Assembly: GCA_014898415.1 (NCBI GenBank)
Contig: RCTD01000018.1
Location: forward strand, 439,001-503,000
DNA length: 64,000 bases
Reading direction: 5' to 3'
Origin: Stromatinia cepivora
Taxonomy: Eukaryota > Ascomycota > Leotiomycetes > Helotiales > Sclerotiniaceae
Under the pieces are notes generated by a model that ran no database searches, was not told the origin of the DNA, and worked only from the letters and a program-made list of their open reading frames with translations. Positions 24,528 to 36,808 of the stretch are shown here, in pieces; the first letter of the stretch is position 1, and every line of letters starts with the position of its first letter. A program made the position numbers and the translations under genes.

Positions 24528-26500
24528 CTAGAAAATTTTCTCCCAATCAGGAGTGACGATAAACTTTCCCATGACTTTTCCCAATCCAGTGGCAACACCT
24601 TCTGGTGCCTCACCTTTAGGATCCTCAGCAAGAACAATTTGACTCAAGAAAGCAGCTGGAACGCCACGGCCTACTGCCATACTTGTGCCACCCCAATCTA
24701 ATTCCACCTTGCCACTCTTCCTTACGACCAATTTCCCAATATATCCTTGTTCGCTAACTAATGCCTCATTTTCTTGCGCAATGTTGGGTTCGGTCTTGAT
24801 GATGACTTCTTCGGATTCCTTCTTAATTCCTTTGTCTTTATCATCGGTAAGATCGATTTGCTCGGAGGATTGGGTCACAACAACATCTTCCGAATTCTCA
24901 ACTTGAGGATTAAATAGCCGAGGAAGAACGGGAGGAAATTGGAATAGATAGATTCGACCATCTGCATGATTAGCTTCTGGTTGAGATTCATCTTGTTCTT
25001 GTTCGCCGTTCATTCCAACATCTCCATCCACATCGACAGCCTTGCCTTTTCCTTTATCCTTAGGTGTTTTATCCACATTTCCTCTCAATAGACGAAGTTC
25101 CTCAGCAAGTATGTCCACATCCTCAAGATAACGTTCATATTCGAATTTGTCCTCTTCCGTTTGTATGACTGGAACTTTATCCTTCTTTCTGCTAGGTCGG
25201 AGTACTTTAGATTGTTGTGGAGAGTCGAGCTCCTTTTTAAGACGCTTCTTCTCTTCGGGGGAAGATGGTGCTTTGAACTCTGGGAATCTTGACATGGTTG
25301 GAGATCCGAGACCAGGTTCGTCTTTTGCCCTCGGCTCCTCGGCGGTTGTCGCTCCATCCATAGTCATCTCAACATCTTCCCCAGATTGGGTGCCCTCTGC
25401 TTCATCCCCTTGCTTCTTTGCTGCCTCTGCAAGATCTGGATCACTAACCATCATATTGGAACGTTCCTTGTGTTCTTCACGCTTGATTCGGATTGGTGCG
25501 AGGGACCGCGATTTGTAACCACCTTTGCCTCCTCTGCCAGAGTCAACCATATCATCATCATCATCATCCTCTACTAAACTGATCATTTCGATATTGACTT
25601 TCCTGACTTGCCCATCGCCTTCATCAGGATATTCCGGATCGAAGGTAGAGGAGTTTTCTGCAGATAGCACATTTACTCCTCCTCCATTTCCTGATCCAGA
25701 GCCTCCACCTCCACCTCCGCCACCGCCTCCAAATCCTCCGCCTCCACTCCCTCCTCCTCCTCCACTACCTCTTGTATTCGCAATGGCAAACCCATCCATA
25801 CCACCCTTTCTGTCTGTAACATAGACATTAGCAAAGTTAACAACTCATCGGCAATTGACTTACCCATTGCAGCCGGCGCAACACTGAAAATACCAGTAGC
25901 ACTCGAAATTGGAGCTCCTCTTCCTGCTCCACGATTTTGACCCATTGCATCACCTCTACCTCTTCCGGTGTGTCCTCGCCCTCTTTGAGATCTACGTGCT
26001 TCTTTTTCTGCTTGTGCTTGATTTGCCGCTTTTCGATCCCTCTCCTCCTGTTCCAATCTCTCTCTGTCTGCTTGATCTCTTCTAATATTCTTAGGCTTAA
26101 ATCTAGCCCTTCCGGTTGATTCTCCTCGTGCCCTCATAGTTACCCCACCAAGTCCCCTCATGGTCGCACTTTCCGCTCTTAATGAAGGCTTTGCAGGGGT
26201 AGTGGCGGGAATTTGTGCAGGTGTTTCGGCAGGCATCGTAGTAGGTGGGGTATTTGGATCGAATGCGTCATCACTGGGTTCAACTTTTGGAGTAATGGTG
26301 CCCGTAGAATGTGTCATTGGTGCCATCGGCGCAACTGGCGCAATTGGCGCAGGTGATTGATTAGGTTGAGAAGGTTCTTCGGGAACGCCTCTGAGTTCAG
26401 GTGTTTCAATCGCCTCGATAGCAATTCCTCTTCCCCTTCCTCGTCCTCTACCTCGAGGTCTACCCCGCGAGGTAGCTCCTCTCTCTGCTTTTGGTGGCAT
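24528..26500 (-). CDS. RPC4: RNA polymerase III subunit RPC4 (RPC53 homologue)
   Basis: Exon 1 (26500-25864) and exon 2 (25813-24528), with a 50-nt phase-1 intron, give 640 aa. The N-terminus is RG-rich (RGRPRGRGRGRGRG), followed by KPKNIRRDQADRERLEQEER, a basic region typical of the family. The conserved C-terminal domain is clear (YIGKLVVRKSGKVELDWGGT and GKFIVTPDWEKIF at the very end). RPC4 pairs with RPC37 in Pol III and takes part in termination and reinitiation. The protein is longer than the yeast subunit because of a glycine-rich tract (about residues 221-250) and acidic linkers, including a run of five Asp from a CAT repeat at 25551-25568. Confidence 0.9.
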
Positions 26501-27578
26501 CTTTTATCGCTATAATGATCTAAATCAAAAATGTTGAAAAAATTGTCACCGCATTGGATGTAATAGATGTATGAGGAAATATATTTGAGATTAATGAAGT
26601 AGATTTGAAGAGACTCAGACCAAATTTTATGATTTGCGACAAAATATTTTGAAAGAGCTTCAAAAGTTCAAAGGTTGGTGGGGCCCGATATTTTTAGTGT
26701 AATGACCCGTCATGCACGGACTATCCATGCATAATTTAAGCTTAGTCAGGAACCAGCTTGATATCTTCTCTTCTCATATGTGTGGATTTGATCTATCCTC
26801 ACAAACTTCTCCTCAACCACCTCAGAATAACCTCAAAAACAACCTTATAGATCAATATATCGTCACCAATGTCGATTCAATTCCTCCTAAGTATTTATTT
26901 CATTGAACATATGTTAATGTTCAAAAAGAACGTGATGTTCAATCCAGATTCAGTACATTTGGAGAATGAGTATTATGATGGCAGCAACAACCGCGCTGTA
27001 GAAACAGGTATCATACTTTAAAGATTCGCGTTGACATAGGTGGAGAATCCTATGTTTAATCATAAGCTTGCACTATGAGCTCATGGAGGAAATGGAACGT
27101 TCCTCAAATAAATTCATGGTCGAGAAGTCAATAACTGTTCCCAAAGTACCTCTTCGTACCATTAGATGGGAGTGAATAATTTTCTCGCATCATCACTAGA
27201 AATGCATCTAACTAAATATTGTGCGGGTTTAAGTGGTTCATTGCAAGCCCAGTCATCAATTCTGCATTACTGAGAACTTCTGTTTCTCAAACCAGATCGA
27301 TCCCTAGTTCTCATCCAGAACCTTTGTGATCTCTGGCTTTCCTAACTGAAACTGGACAAGTGATTCTGTTCAGGAAATTTGTTTTAAAAGTTATATTCCT
27401 TGATGTTCAAATCGAATGTCATTCTTTAATCTTGGCTTACGGAATTCTAAACGAGCCCCTTCTTTTTCACATTTCCGAATTCTATCTCGACTATATATCA
27501 GCTCTTTTTCAACTAATTCACAAGTTTTCTCTTCAAGAATCGTGTCCTTAGGATATATTGCATTCATTTCCTTCAAAT
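26501..27578. other. Intergenic, about 1.1 kb
   Basis: Lies between divergent genes. AT-rich; no gene or structured element recognised. Confidence 0.45.
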
Positions 27579-28717
27579 ATGAGAGCGTCTACTATCATTC
27601 AAGCACTAATGGCTTCGGCCTTTCAAGCACAACTTTTCATGGCGGCGGCAGTTACGACTTCTGTTACACCTAAAGCCCTTCCAATTGGAGGATGCGCTGG
27701 GGTAGCTCTGGAGTATCAACTACAATGTCACATAAATCAATGCCGTGAGCCAACCACTGGACTACTCGGGTCTTCTTGTGCTTCTTATCCTCCTGCAATC
27801 AACTTGCATGCTACAAGGCAAAATGCCCCAACCTGGGCGCTTAGACAACGAGCAGTCAAGCACTTGCTCAACAAAATTCTCAACCTCTCATTGGTGGTTG
27901 TCCTGGGGTCGCCCAGGAATATCAACTACAATACCACAAGGAAAATTGTCGCGAACCTGCTGGCCCTCCCGGATCATCATGTGCTTCTTACCCACCGGAT
28001 GATCAGCTATCATGTTACAAATCGAAGTGCGATCCAAAGCCTGCAACGACGACAACTACCGCAGCAATCCTTCAATCTCCAGTGGAGGCAACAGTAGGAA
28101 AGTATTGTGCCGGTGTAGCGCCAAACGATGAATTAGCATGCTTCCAAAATTTATGCCCAATGCCCGGTCCTCCAGGATTTTCCTGCGGATCGCTACCACA
28201 ACAATACCAACACGATTGTTATAAGAAACGTTGCTATGAAGTCTACGCTCCTCTTGCATCAGAACAAACTCGACAAACATCCAGTCCTGCTCAACAAAAA
28301 CCAAACGCCGCTCAACAAACTCCTCATCTAGTTGGAGGCTGTATCAGTGTAGTTCCAGAAAACCAGCTCGAATGCTACCGTCAAAACTGTCCGATGCCCG
28401 GTCCTATTGGCTATTCATGTAATTCATTACCACCACAATACCAACTCCAATGTTATGAATCGCACTGCGATAACGATTCCACGCCCAACATCGACCTTCC
28501 GGTTCTTCCCACTTTGGATGGTGGATGTGCAACGGTAGCTCCAGAAAATCGAGAAGAATGCTTCCAAAAGGAATGTTTCAAACTATTCTGTGCGTCGCTT
28601 CTAGCACAATATCAACTTCAATGCTACAGGCAACATCGTGGCGTTGCGTATATACCTGAATTGATTAATGGGCTGGGAGATAGTTTAGGTGGGGTTTTGG
28701 ATAGTTCTAGTACCTAA
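27579..28717 (+). pseudogene. Broken secreted Cys-rich protein with five tandem repeats
   Basis: From ATG 27579 a signal-peptide-like start (MRASTIIQALMASAF) leads into units of about 45-60 residues with the plan GGC-x-GV-x(2)-EYQL-x-C-x(5)-C-x(7-9)-SC-x(7)-QL-x-CY-x(3)-C. Five units can be traced, with later ones reading CPMPGPPGFSCGSLPQQYQ and CPMPGPIGYSCNSLPPQYQ. Unit 1 loses frame near 27797, where one base appears missing. In the shifted frame the Cys pattern resumes (QLACYKAKCPNLGA), meets a TAG at 27842-27844, and then runs open to the stop ending at 28717. Unit 2 has Tyr where the pattern expects Cys, and unit 5 lacks its last Cys. Before breaking it probably encoded a disulfide-rich extracellular protein; no function is assigned. 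Confidence 0.65.
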
Positions 28718-30247
28718 GGAAGTTCGCATGATGGTGGGCTGGGTTGTTGTGTCCAGGGTACCATTGACTTTCGTAGATTGATTTACCCAACTTTCTACAC
28801 TTCTACACAACTCTGCAGCCCTTGTCGATTTCGATAATTTTTTATTGATCTAGCAATCTTTCACCAATAATGTCCCGGATTAGTCTTCTCTTCTGTCCAT
28901 CCACTAATCTGCATTACTTCACCTTCATAATCCCTTCCTTCACAACATCTACATCTGCATCTACATCTGTATGCAGGTGTATCTATCTTCTACTAAATAA
29001 CATACAAGCTCGTCCAGCGAAGTCCAAAAATTCCACCTACACAATATCCCCACAAATCCCCGTACTCCTATATCGTGGTGTAACGCTCTAGCTCCACGTT
29101 CATTCCATTCATTGAATCCATTCATTCATTCCATTCATTCAATCCATTCATTCAATCCATCCACTCATTTCTTACAAGCTTTTTCCCCTTCTCCCCCGCG
29201 CCCCTACACTCTTCTTAAGTAAGAATACATTAGCTCGTATGATCACATACATTGACTAGAGATTCCAATCCAGAATTAAATCTATGAATTCTACGCGTAG
29301 ATTTCGGATTTCTAATGCCCCTGTAAGTTCAAGGATCGTGTAGTTGCGGCTGTGGTTATGGTTATTGTACGAGTTCGTACTTACCTAGTTATGTTATTTG
29401 CCTTGATGGTACCTTAAAGTAAGGCATTATTAGAGAGTTGGTCTTATTATCTTTCTCCCGCTTGAAACGTAAACCATTTTAATGCAATACAAATTACACA
29501 GGTAATTTTTTTCTTTACTACAGTGGAAGCAACAATCACAATTACAATCTCGCACGAGAAAATTTTTCAGAGATCGATTTCTATCGTCGCGAAGGGCGGA
29601 TAGATAGGAATTCTCCGGAAAGACATCGCATTTGTATTGATTAATACCTAGGATACATAGTTGTGAAATACTTGCTCTTGCCGGGAAAATAAACTGTGTA
29701 GTTGTGCAATGCTAGAGTGGATAAGTCGAAGGCATTTTAACATCTCTTCCCCATATTCGTACTCAGATAAAGCTTACTCATAACTCCACCCGTATACTCA
29801 TATACATGCGAATATCAAGTACTCTACCTTTAACAAAACATTTTGATAGAGTCGGAAAATTTGACTTGCTAATGAGTTCTGTGAATCATGTCATAATAGT
29901 CTATTTATTCTCATATTCACGTTATATGTTCGATATCTATCTAGTGAGGATTCGGAATGTTGTTGGTAGGACTAGGTAATGACTTAATGACTGTACTGGA
30001 TTTCCTGTCTTGTGTTTAGGAAGTTCTTTTTGTGGATATTCTCGTGATTATATTTTCAAATACAATTTAATATCAATATCAACATCAACATCAAAACTTA
30101 CACAAATACTTTTGCATCACATTCAACCTAGAAAACTGGTAAGTATTCTTCCCACCTCACAGCTGTCATAACACTTTCTTCCTTCCTTTCTCACTAACAC
30201 CTTCCTCTAGACCCATCAACCCACAGTCTCAATCACAGCTCTAAATC
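28718..30247. other. Intergenic, about 1.5 kb
   Basis: No gene seen. It contains imperfect ATTC/CATT repeats at 29101-29165 and an AT-rich middle. Confidence 0.45.
29101..29165. repeat. Imperfect CATTCATTC/AATCCATTC repeat
   Basis: About seven related 8-11-bp units, visible directly. Confidence 0.8.
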
Positions 30248-32271
30248 ATGTCACAACAACAAGATCCACCTACCCACCAACCACAACAAACCTATACAAA
30301 ACATCCCTCTCCTATCAATCTACCAATCCAAATACCCGCTCCCCAGCCCCCCAAAAATAACTCACCTACCACCCACAACATCCTATCCATACCCCACCAA
30401 CAAGCCCTCTTCCCCTCCTCCAGCACCACCACACCACACACCAACTGTCCATTCATCCGCCACCTATCCGCCGACATACGCGTCCAAATCTACAGCCATC
30501 TCCTCCTCAACCCACTTCTCTCCTCCCCCAAAGCCATCAGCACAGAAACCGATTTCGGGCGATCAAAAAAATACAACCTTCACCCCTCCATCCTCAGAGT
30601 TTGTAAAGAAATCCACGAGGAAGCATCTTCCGTTCTCTACAGCCTCAATATATTCTACATGGTCGGAATGAAAAGTACGAGGATGGATCGATTTACGCTC
30701 GCGGATTTTATCGGCGGGAGCCCATTAACTCGATATTGGCGGGACAATGCTGAGATCTTTAGTATTGCTCCCGAAGCGCGTTTATATCTTTGTAAAGTGC
30801 GACGGTGGAGGGTAGAGGTGAGTTGGTATGGATCTCCGGAACAAAGTACCGTGGAACTTCCAATCGTCTCAATTAGAAATTGAGTGGAATATAATACTAC
30901 GAGATATTTACCTATGGATGCGCGGACGTGTGTACCGACTTCTTGGGGTGCAGCCGGGGATCGAAATCAATATTTTGTGAGGCTTCCCCGTTGGGAGGCG
31001 AGACGTACTATTGTAGATGGGATGTTATCGTTTTTGAGACCGTTTCTGTTGTATAGTTTGGTGCCTTTTTATCATCTTATTAGTCTATGCGAAGTGCCGC
31101 CACATACTTTAGAGATTATTATCAGACCTAGAGGTGATAATTTGAAAGTACCCTTGATGTCCGAATATACAGGTCGGATACCTACGGAGGAGGAGAAACT
31201 GAGATTGCTCAAACCTTTGGAAATGTTGCGAGGAGTTGGGAAGCTTGGAATTTACCTACGGCAAAGATCCCTACCTCGGGATCACGCCATCTGACATCTC
31301 AACCTGGCAAATCGCCAAGCATTCAGCTCTCCAAGAGATTGTCACCGCCAAAGAAAAAGATTTGCCAGTCGTACATCCTGCCAGTATATACACTAACCTT
31401 CTTTCCTACGCCCAAGCATTCGAACGATCGGACACTTCAAACAACAAATGGCAGCAAATTGGTTTCATCAAATCTCCTACATGACCAATCCAAATTATAC
31501 AAAACCAAAAGTCCAAATCCTATCCAATATCCTAGCCCATTTGGTCTTCATAACAATAACCTAGACTCTCATTCGGTCAACCGACATCTTTGTCGTGCGG
31601 CAACCGCAGTGAGAAGATATGATGTTACAGCCTTGAAAGAAGAGATGAAGGTCGTGATTGAGTTGTTGGAACCACAACACACGCGTATTGTTTGTGAATC
31701 TAAGAAATTTGGAGAATTTATTGATTTGCAAAGTAAAAGATGGGGGATCTGGGATAGGATTGTGATGCTTGAGAATGATACTGCTGAATACAAGCAAGCA
31801 GTAGCAGAGGCCAACGACACCAGAGACCCGAGAAATCTCATCCGCAGTCAGATGCAAAATCTACATTGGATAAGGAGTATCGATTTTGCGAAGGCATTAG
31901 TAGTTCTTAAGGAATATGCTGAAGCATTTCATCGAGATATTCCATATGAAAGTCGCAAACAAATTGCTCGGTGGATCCGTTTTGAATATCAGGGACACTA
32001 TGATATCATGGAGCGAGAGGTGGCAATTCGAAAGCTTTAGGAAATGGTTATGGATATGCCAGAGTCATTGGATAATGTGGCTATGAGATTTAAGGAATTG
32101 TATATGATCACTGCGAATGATATGCAAAAGCAATACTTTGAAATTAGGGAGGCGAGAAAACGATTATTTGAGGATGATAGAATGGGGGATTTGTGGGGAT
32201 GTCCTGTTGATTTGCAGATGGAGATGGCGATGGAGGATAAGGAGATTGATTGGACGGCGCCTCGAGATTAA
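30248..32271 (+). pseudogene. Broken 2EXR/F-box-like gene, copy A
   Basis: The start reads as a Pro/Gln-rich leader (to about residue 65), then FIRHLSADIRVQIYSHLLL, ILRVCKEIHEEASSVLYSLN and further helical segments. This is the layout of fungal 2EXR/F-box-like proteins (adaptor-type, often expanded, function mostly unknown). Reading continues through a TGA at 30881-30883 without frame change, changes frame near 31240 (a CTTGGAATT context that would read LEFTYGKDP with one G fewer) and again between about 31440 and 31490, then passes a TAG at 32038-32040 before the terminal stop at 32271. The C-terminal half (KEYAEAFHRDIPYESRKQIA and FEIREARKRLF) matches copy B at 59429-61754. Two stops plus two frame changes make it a pseudogene. 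Confidence 0.7.
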
Positions 32272-33247
32272 CCTTTTTTTCCTGATAAATTCTTGAAATA
32301 TAGGAAGAATTATTGTCGCCTAAATCTAAAATAAAGGCCCTGATAAACAGGAAAGATTTATTTGTATGTAGAAAATGCAAGGAACAACTTCGATTATATC
32401 TTCACTAGTAATGGTACTGACCATTTAACTTTACATATTTTCCTCTCAAGAAAATCAATCAAAATCTTTAAATATTAATAGTTCTAACAATAACTCCTTG
32501 CCAAACCCATCTCCCCCCCCCCTTTTCTTTGCAAAACATTGCAATACCATAATACTTCACACCAACAATATCCAGAGAAACTCTATAGCTAAAATTCATA
32601 TTAATACAACAATTTAACTAACCAGGGTAACGACTTCGCGCCATTATATTACTGAATTAATTCTTCCTATAAAAGTGTAAAGACCTTAAGATACATAGAT
32701 ATTCTAGATCCATCGAGTGACCAACCAATTGATCACTTCCTTCCAAGTTCCCAGATAGAATTAGAGATCCCTTATGGTAGCACGCAGGTGACAGAGGCTC
32801 CATCAATCTTAATCCACCGCGGTAATTTATCCAAGTCGATGAAGGAGGGAACTTGGTTACACTCACACTCTCCCATCTTATATTGTTGAATAGAGAAGGT
32901 GAAAACTCGAGAAATGTGAATTTGCAGAGGACATACTTCTATCCCAGCTAAACGAGGCACTAGCGATTAATTTGCCATACGAGGAGTACTGTATTCTTTC
33001 TCTCTCCACTAATAGATTCACGAAACTTTACCAAAACAATCCGGAAGTTTTCCTAAGGGATTCCCTAATGAGCAGCAAAGTAGAACGATTACATGAAGTA
33101 GGATGTTGTGAAATTTTTGAATTAGATGATACCACTGTACCCCTAAAATCTCTCCATCAAGATGAAACAAAGCATAAATAACATTGAGGAAGTGGGAAAT
33201 GTAGTGATTGTCCGAGAAAACACGAGCTGGATATCGTCCACGTCGAC
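32272..33247. other. Intergenic, about 1 kb
   Basis: Contains a C10 homopolymer at 32513-32522. A 69-codon plus-strand frame at 32972-33181 has no recognisable features and is not called. Confidence 0.4.
32513..32522. repeat. C10 homopolymer
   Basis: Ten consecutive C, visible directly. Confidence 0.9.
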
Positions 33248-33685
33248 CTAAGGTGCGCTATTTTCGGAACCCAATAGCTCTTGCAATTGACAATTTGTCT
33301 TCTGAATAATTAAATTCCACCGACGGATGTCAACTACGTATTTTGAGGGAGCACCCAGAAATCCCAAATATTCGCCATGCCCAAAGTCGACCACGGACCC
33401 AGGGAAACCACCAATTTTTCGATAGTCTAGGATTCGAGAGACATCCGGAGTTGATTTCAGCTCCCAACTCGCTGCATCACTCCGCTCTAGAAAGACGTAT
33501 GCAAAACTGATATAGAATGTATGTTCGACAGTGGTACGGTCGACTGTGAAGGGTAATCCTTCAATGCCAGTAAGTACATACTCGGTAAAATACAGTGTAA
33601 GCAAGATAATACTGCGTGGAATTTTCCCTCTCGACCAAAACGGCCAGAACGAATGGTGAAGGCAAATGATCGGAGCATTCTGCAT
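33248..33685 (-). CDS. Possible coding remnant downstream of the Clr5 gene
   Basis: A minus-strand frame of about 145 codons ends ...NLIIQKTNCQLQELLGSENS. An overlapping frame starting at about 33682 gives MLRSFAFTIRSGRFGREGKF, which reads like the helical C-terminal part of Clr5 proteins. The two frames compete and a G10 tract lies just upstream, so the region may be a 3' exon of the Clr5 gene disturbed by an indel, or a separate remnant. Confidence 0.25.
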   Translation of the reverse strand: MQNAPIICLHHSFWPFWSRGKIPRSIILLTLYFTEYVLTGIEGLPFTVDRTTVEHTFYISFAYVFLERSDAASWELKSTPDVSRILDYRKIGGFPGSVVDFGHGEYLGFLGAPSKYVVDIRRWNLIIQKTNCQLQELLGSENSAP

Positions 33686-33706
33686 GTAAGACTCTTTTAG
33701 GTCAGA

Positions 33707-33716
33707 GGGGGGGGGG
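33707..33716. repeat. G10 homopolymer
   Basis: Ten consecutive G between the Clr5 gene and its possible 3' remnant; slippage here would change frame on the minus strand. Confidence 0.85.
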
Positions 33717-33839
33717 AACTAGAGCATTCTCTGCATGTACCCCATTTTGAAGTACGACTTTTGAAGAGCACCTACCATGGAATTAGTCATCAAGAGAATC
33801 GCAGTGGATGCTTGCGTGGGAGGTAACATACATAGTTAG

Positions 33840-34926
33840 TCAATTCCTCAAACACTTCATCCGAAACATTGTCAAAATCATTCGGGCTAACGACACATCG
33901 AATATAGCATCGACGGGAGTTGTGACACCCATCTGCTCAACAAACAAATGAAGGACTTCAGTCCTATTATGGAGTATACTCCATTCGCGTAGTTCTTCCG
34001 AGTCTACAGCTTGTAGAGGAACAGCTGTCGAATCTTCCATGTCGCTTTTCCCTCCTGTATGATGCCTCATACCTTCATCCACCATTGTAGGTACAGGGGT
34101 ATCGCAGGCGATATAACCTGGAGTTTCTGTACCAATCAATATATGATAGTAATCAAATTAGGACTTTCGGGATTTTTATACCAATATCAAACTCAAGGAT
34201 TGACTCCTCAGTCATTTTGTTTCTCTGTGCGAAGCGTTGAATCTTCTGAGGCTCGACATCCCGGTCACTAATTCTGAACTCGCTTTTCTTTCCTTCACGC
34301 TTTCTCTTCAGATCTTTTCGCAGAATAACCCTCATGTCATTTTCCTTGATGTTTTTGTCCAGTTTCCATTGCTCAATTCGTCGCTTGTATTGCCGTGGTC
34401 TATAATCGGCAAGTGATTAGATGTTGTGATGTACTGTTGCCAATATTAGGAACACTCACGTTGCACGGAATCCATGTTCATCTTCCATGATTTTTATTAC
34501 TTCCTTAAGACATTTGTCTTGTACGATATAAAGTTGGGTGAAGGTTGCTCTCTGACGCTCCCAATCCTCCGCAGAGTGCTCACTGAGAGCATGCCTGCGA
34601 GCGAGCTTCGGTAGAGATGGCATAGACTCGACTATAGGCGGCATCTTGTGAGCAAGATTGGTTAGAGGTGCGATAGGTGGTGTATGATCGGGTGGTGACT
34701 GATTCATAGCTTGATCAATCCTGGGGGGCAGTAATGGATATTGAGACACGGGAGGTGGTGGTGTGCGGAGATTGTCAGGTACCGATGTTGTTCGTCTAAC
34801 ATCGTAACTGGAATTGTCCATTAGACTGAGCTCCTCTGTGAATGATGTTGCAAATTCTTGCTGAGATATATCATCGTCGTTGCCGAAGAGACTGAAAACA
34901 GGATCTTGAAATCCGTCGATATTCAT
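33840..34926 (-). CDS. Clr5-domain protein (probable DNA-binding regulator), 3' end uncertain
   Basis: Exons 34926-34460, 34399-34182 and 34126-33840 are joined over 60- and 55-nt introns in frame, for 323 aa as read. Residues about 120-172 form the Clr5 domain (EDWERQRATFTQLYIVQDKC ... IKIMEDEHGF, then QYKRRIEQWKLDKN after the first intron). Clr5 proteins are fungal nuclear factors; the S. pombe founder acts in silencing, while most filamentous-fungal members are uncharacterised. The start MNIDGFQDPVFSLFGND is acidic and looks like an activation-type segment. Odd: near 33895 another frame reads CVVSPNDFDNVSDEVFEELT and runs to a good donor (GTATGT at about 33832) with a 60-nt intron, so the listed last 25 residues may result from a one-base indel and the true gene may extend to about 33.3 kb. 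Confidence 0.7.
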
Positions 34927-36808
34927 CTCGATAATCTCTCACCAGCTCAAATAAGTTAAAATGCTCCGAGCAAGAAAACCAAGTCTCCAGTAAAAAGCTT
35001 AAGAATGTTTGCAGTAATAAAAAATAAAGAAGACATTTTCACAACGTCGGAGAAGCCAAAGGCTTTATACATTCCGACTCAAAGCTTTCAAGAACCTCAG
35101 CCTTGCTGATATCTCAATTTAATGCGCGGTCCTTTTGCGTTCAATCCACTAACATCCCAGCACTTGATGGTACCTTTGCAATGGTTGCACAACAGGACCG
35201 ATCTGCATGGGACTTCTGTATTTACGCTGTGGCTTGCAGGGTACCAAGCAACTCATGGATCTTGCAAATGCCACCAAAAGAACCTCAAGCATTTTGACCA
35301 GTAGAAGATACTTATTTATTCTCGCCCTGCATTTCACAACAAACCAATAATCGACAACCCAAACAGAATACGACCCATGACATCTGTCCCTCCAATGAAG
35401 GATTCAATGAAGGATTCAGAGATAAAACCGAATGATTTGTGGCAAGAAACTACCAACCTTTCATCGCCCGAAGAATCTGCTCTTTCCCAACCTAGGACCT
35501 TTCTATGTAATCTTACCTAGCATGGAACTCGAAACTCGGTACTCGGTAGCTGCAATAGGATGAACAAGACGACTAATTGCTCTTCCCAAAAACATGTATA
35601 CGTAGAGTATAATAAGATGATACCGATTCAATAACCAGTACTCATAAAAACACCGAGAAGAACTTCGAATTCCAACTTCCAAACACATTATGACCAGCCG
35701 CCGAATAATAAACCATAAACCATGAAAGATGAACGATGCAGAGATTGATGATTGATGATCAAAACGAAAATACTAGCAAAAGCACCCCAAGCCCCAGGAA
35801 ACTAGTGAGAAACCACGTGATATATAGACATCAAAAAATATCACGCGTGCGCGGGGGTACGTACTACTTACTCACAGAACCCTGAAACTCTGAAGCTCTA
35901 TGGCATAGTATAGATAACCTCATCAAACACCACCCACCCTCTTCCTCCAAACCCCCTCCAAACCCCCTCCAACCCCCCCCTCCCCGCCGCGTCCCTTTAA
36001 TAAAGCCTTTAATAAGAACTTTACACTTTCCACCTTCTCCCCCCCTCCCAATCATAGTATATACGTAGCCCTAGATGATATATATCAACTTGTTCAATGT
36101 TCAAGTAGGGATTTGGATCATAGATCGTATGAAAATATGCTCGGTAAATTTTGGAATTGGTGGTTGGCGGAGGGAGGGGATGGTGCTCTGAGATTCTTCA
36201 ACTGTGCTTTTTAGAGGCCTGGTTGCAGATATAACCTTCCCCTTCCCCTTCCCCTTCATCCAAACGTTCAACGTACAAAAATGAACAATCATCTCATCTA
36301 AACTCACATCTGTCCCCAGATGTGCGCAATGTATACATCACACATATATATAACCTTTACCTAGTATATTTACCTAATATTTATTTATCTACTACCTATC
36401 CACCTTATCTAGAAACCCCGAAAATTTAACAGACCTGAAAGCATCTAAATATACATCCATCCATCCCTCCATCCCCGTTCATCCATCCATCCCTCTATCC
36501 CCATCCCTCTATCCCCATCCCTCTATCCCCATCCCTCTATCCCCATCCATCCACCTCTCTATCTACCTCTCATTCTTCATTTTTCATTCTCTCACAACGA
36601 TGATCCATCTAGTAGCCATTGAATCTATCGATTCCATCCCATGATGTCTATTCATTTCATTCTAAACCCAAGTGCAGGTCCCAGACAGACACCATCCAAT
36701 TAATCCAATTCTAGCCCATGAATTTTTCTCTTTCTTTTCTCTTTCTTTCTTGCTCTCTTTCTTTCCTTCCTACTTCCCTTCCAAGACCTCACAACCTTTC
36801 TATCCTCC
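34927..36808. other. Intergenic, about 1.9 kb, repeat-rich
   Basis: No gene seen. Contains pyrimidine-rich tracts, a 14-bp minisatellite (36491-36546) and a TTTCT/CTTTC-rich tract (36721-36780) just beyond the 3' end of the carrier gene. Confidence 0.5.
36491..36546. repeat. 14-bp minisatellite, four perfect units
   Basis: The unit CCCTCTATCCCCAT is repeated exactly four times, flanked by looser CCAT repeats from about 36454. Confidence 0.95.

Noticed and set aside
23539..24528. A secondary-metabolite cluster around the FAD monooxygenase
   Set aside because: The neighbours are RPC4 and a kinase-like relic; no backbone synthase, transferase or pathway regulator is adjacent.
25524..25824. Plus-strand frame rich in proline opposite the RPC4 gene
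   Set aside because: It is the antisense shadow of the RPC4 glycine tract.
36721..36780. Pyrimidine-rich TTTCT/CTTTC tract as a possible telomere-like or recombination element
   Set aside because: It is a simple polypyrimidine tract at the 3' side of the carrier gene; no telomeric repeat or structure.
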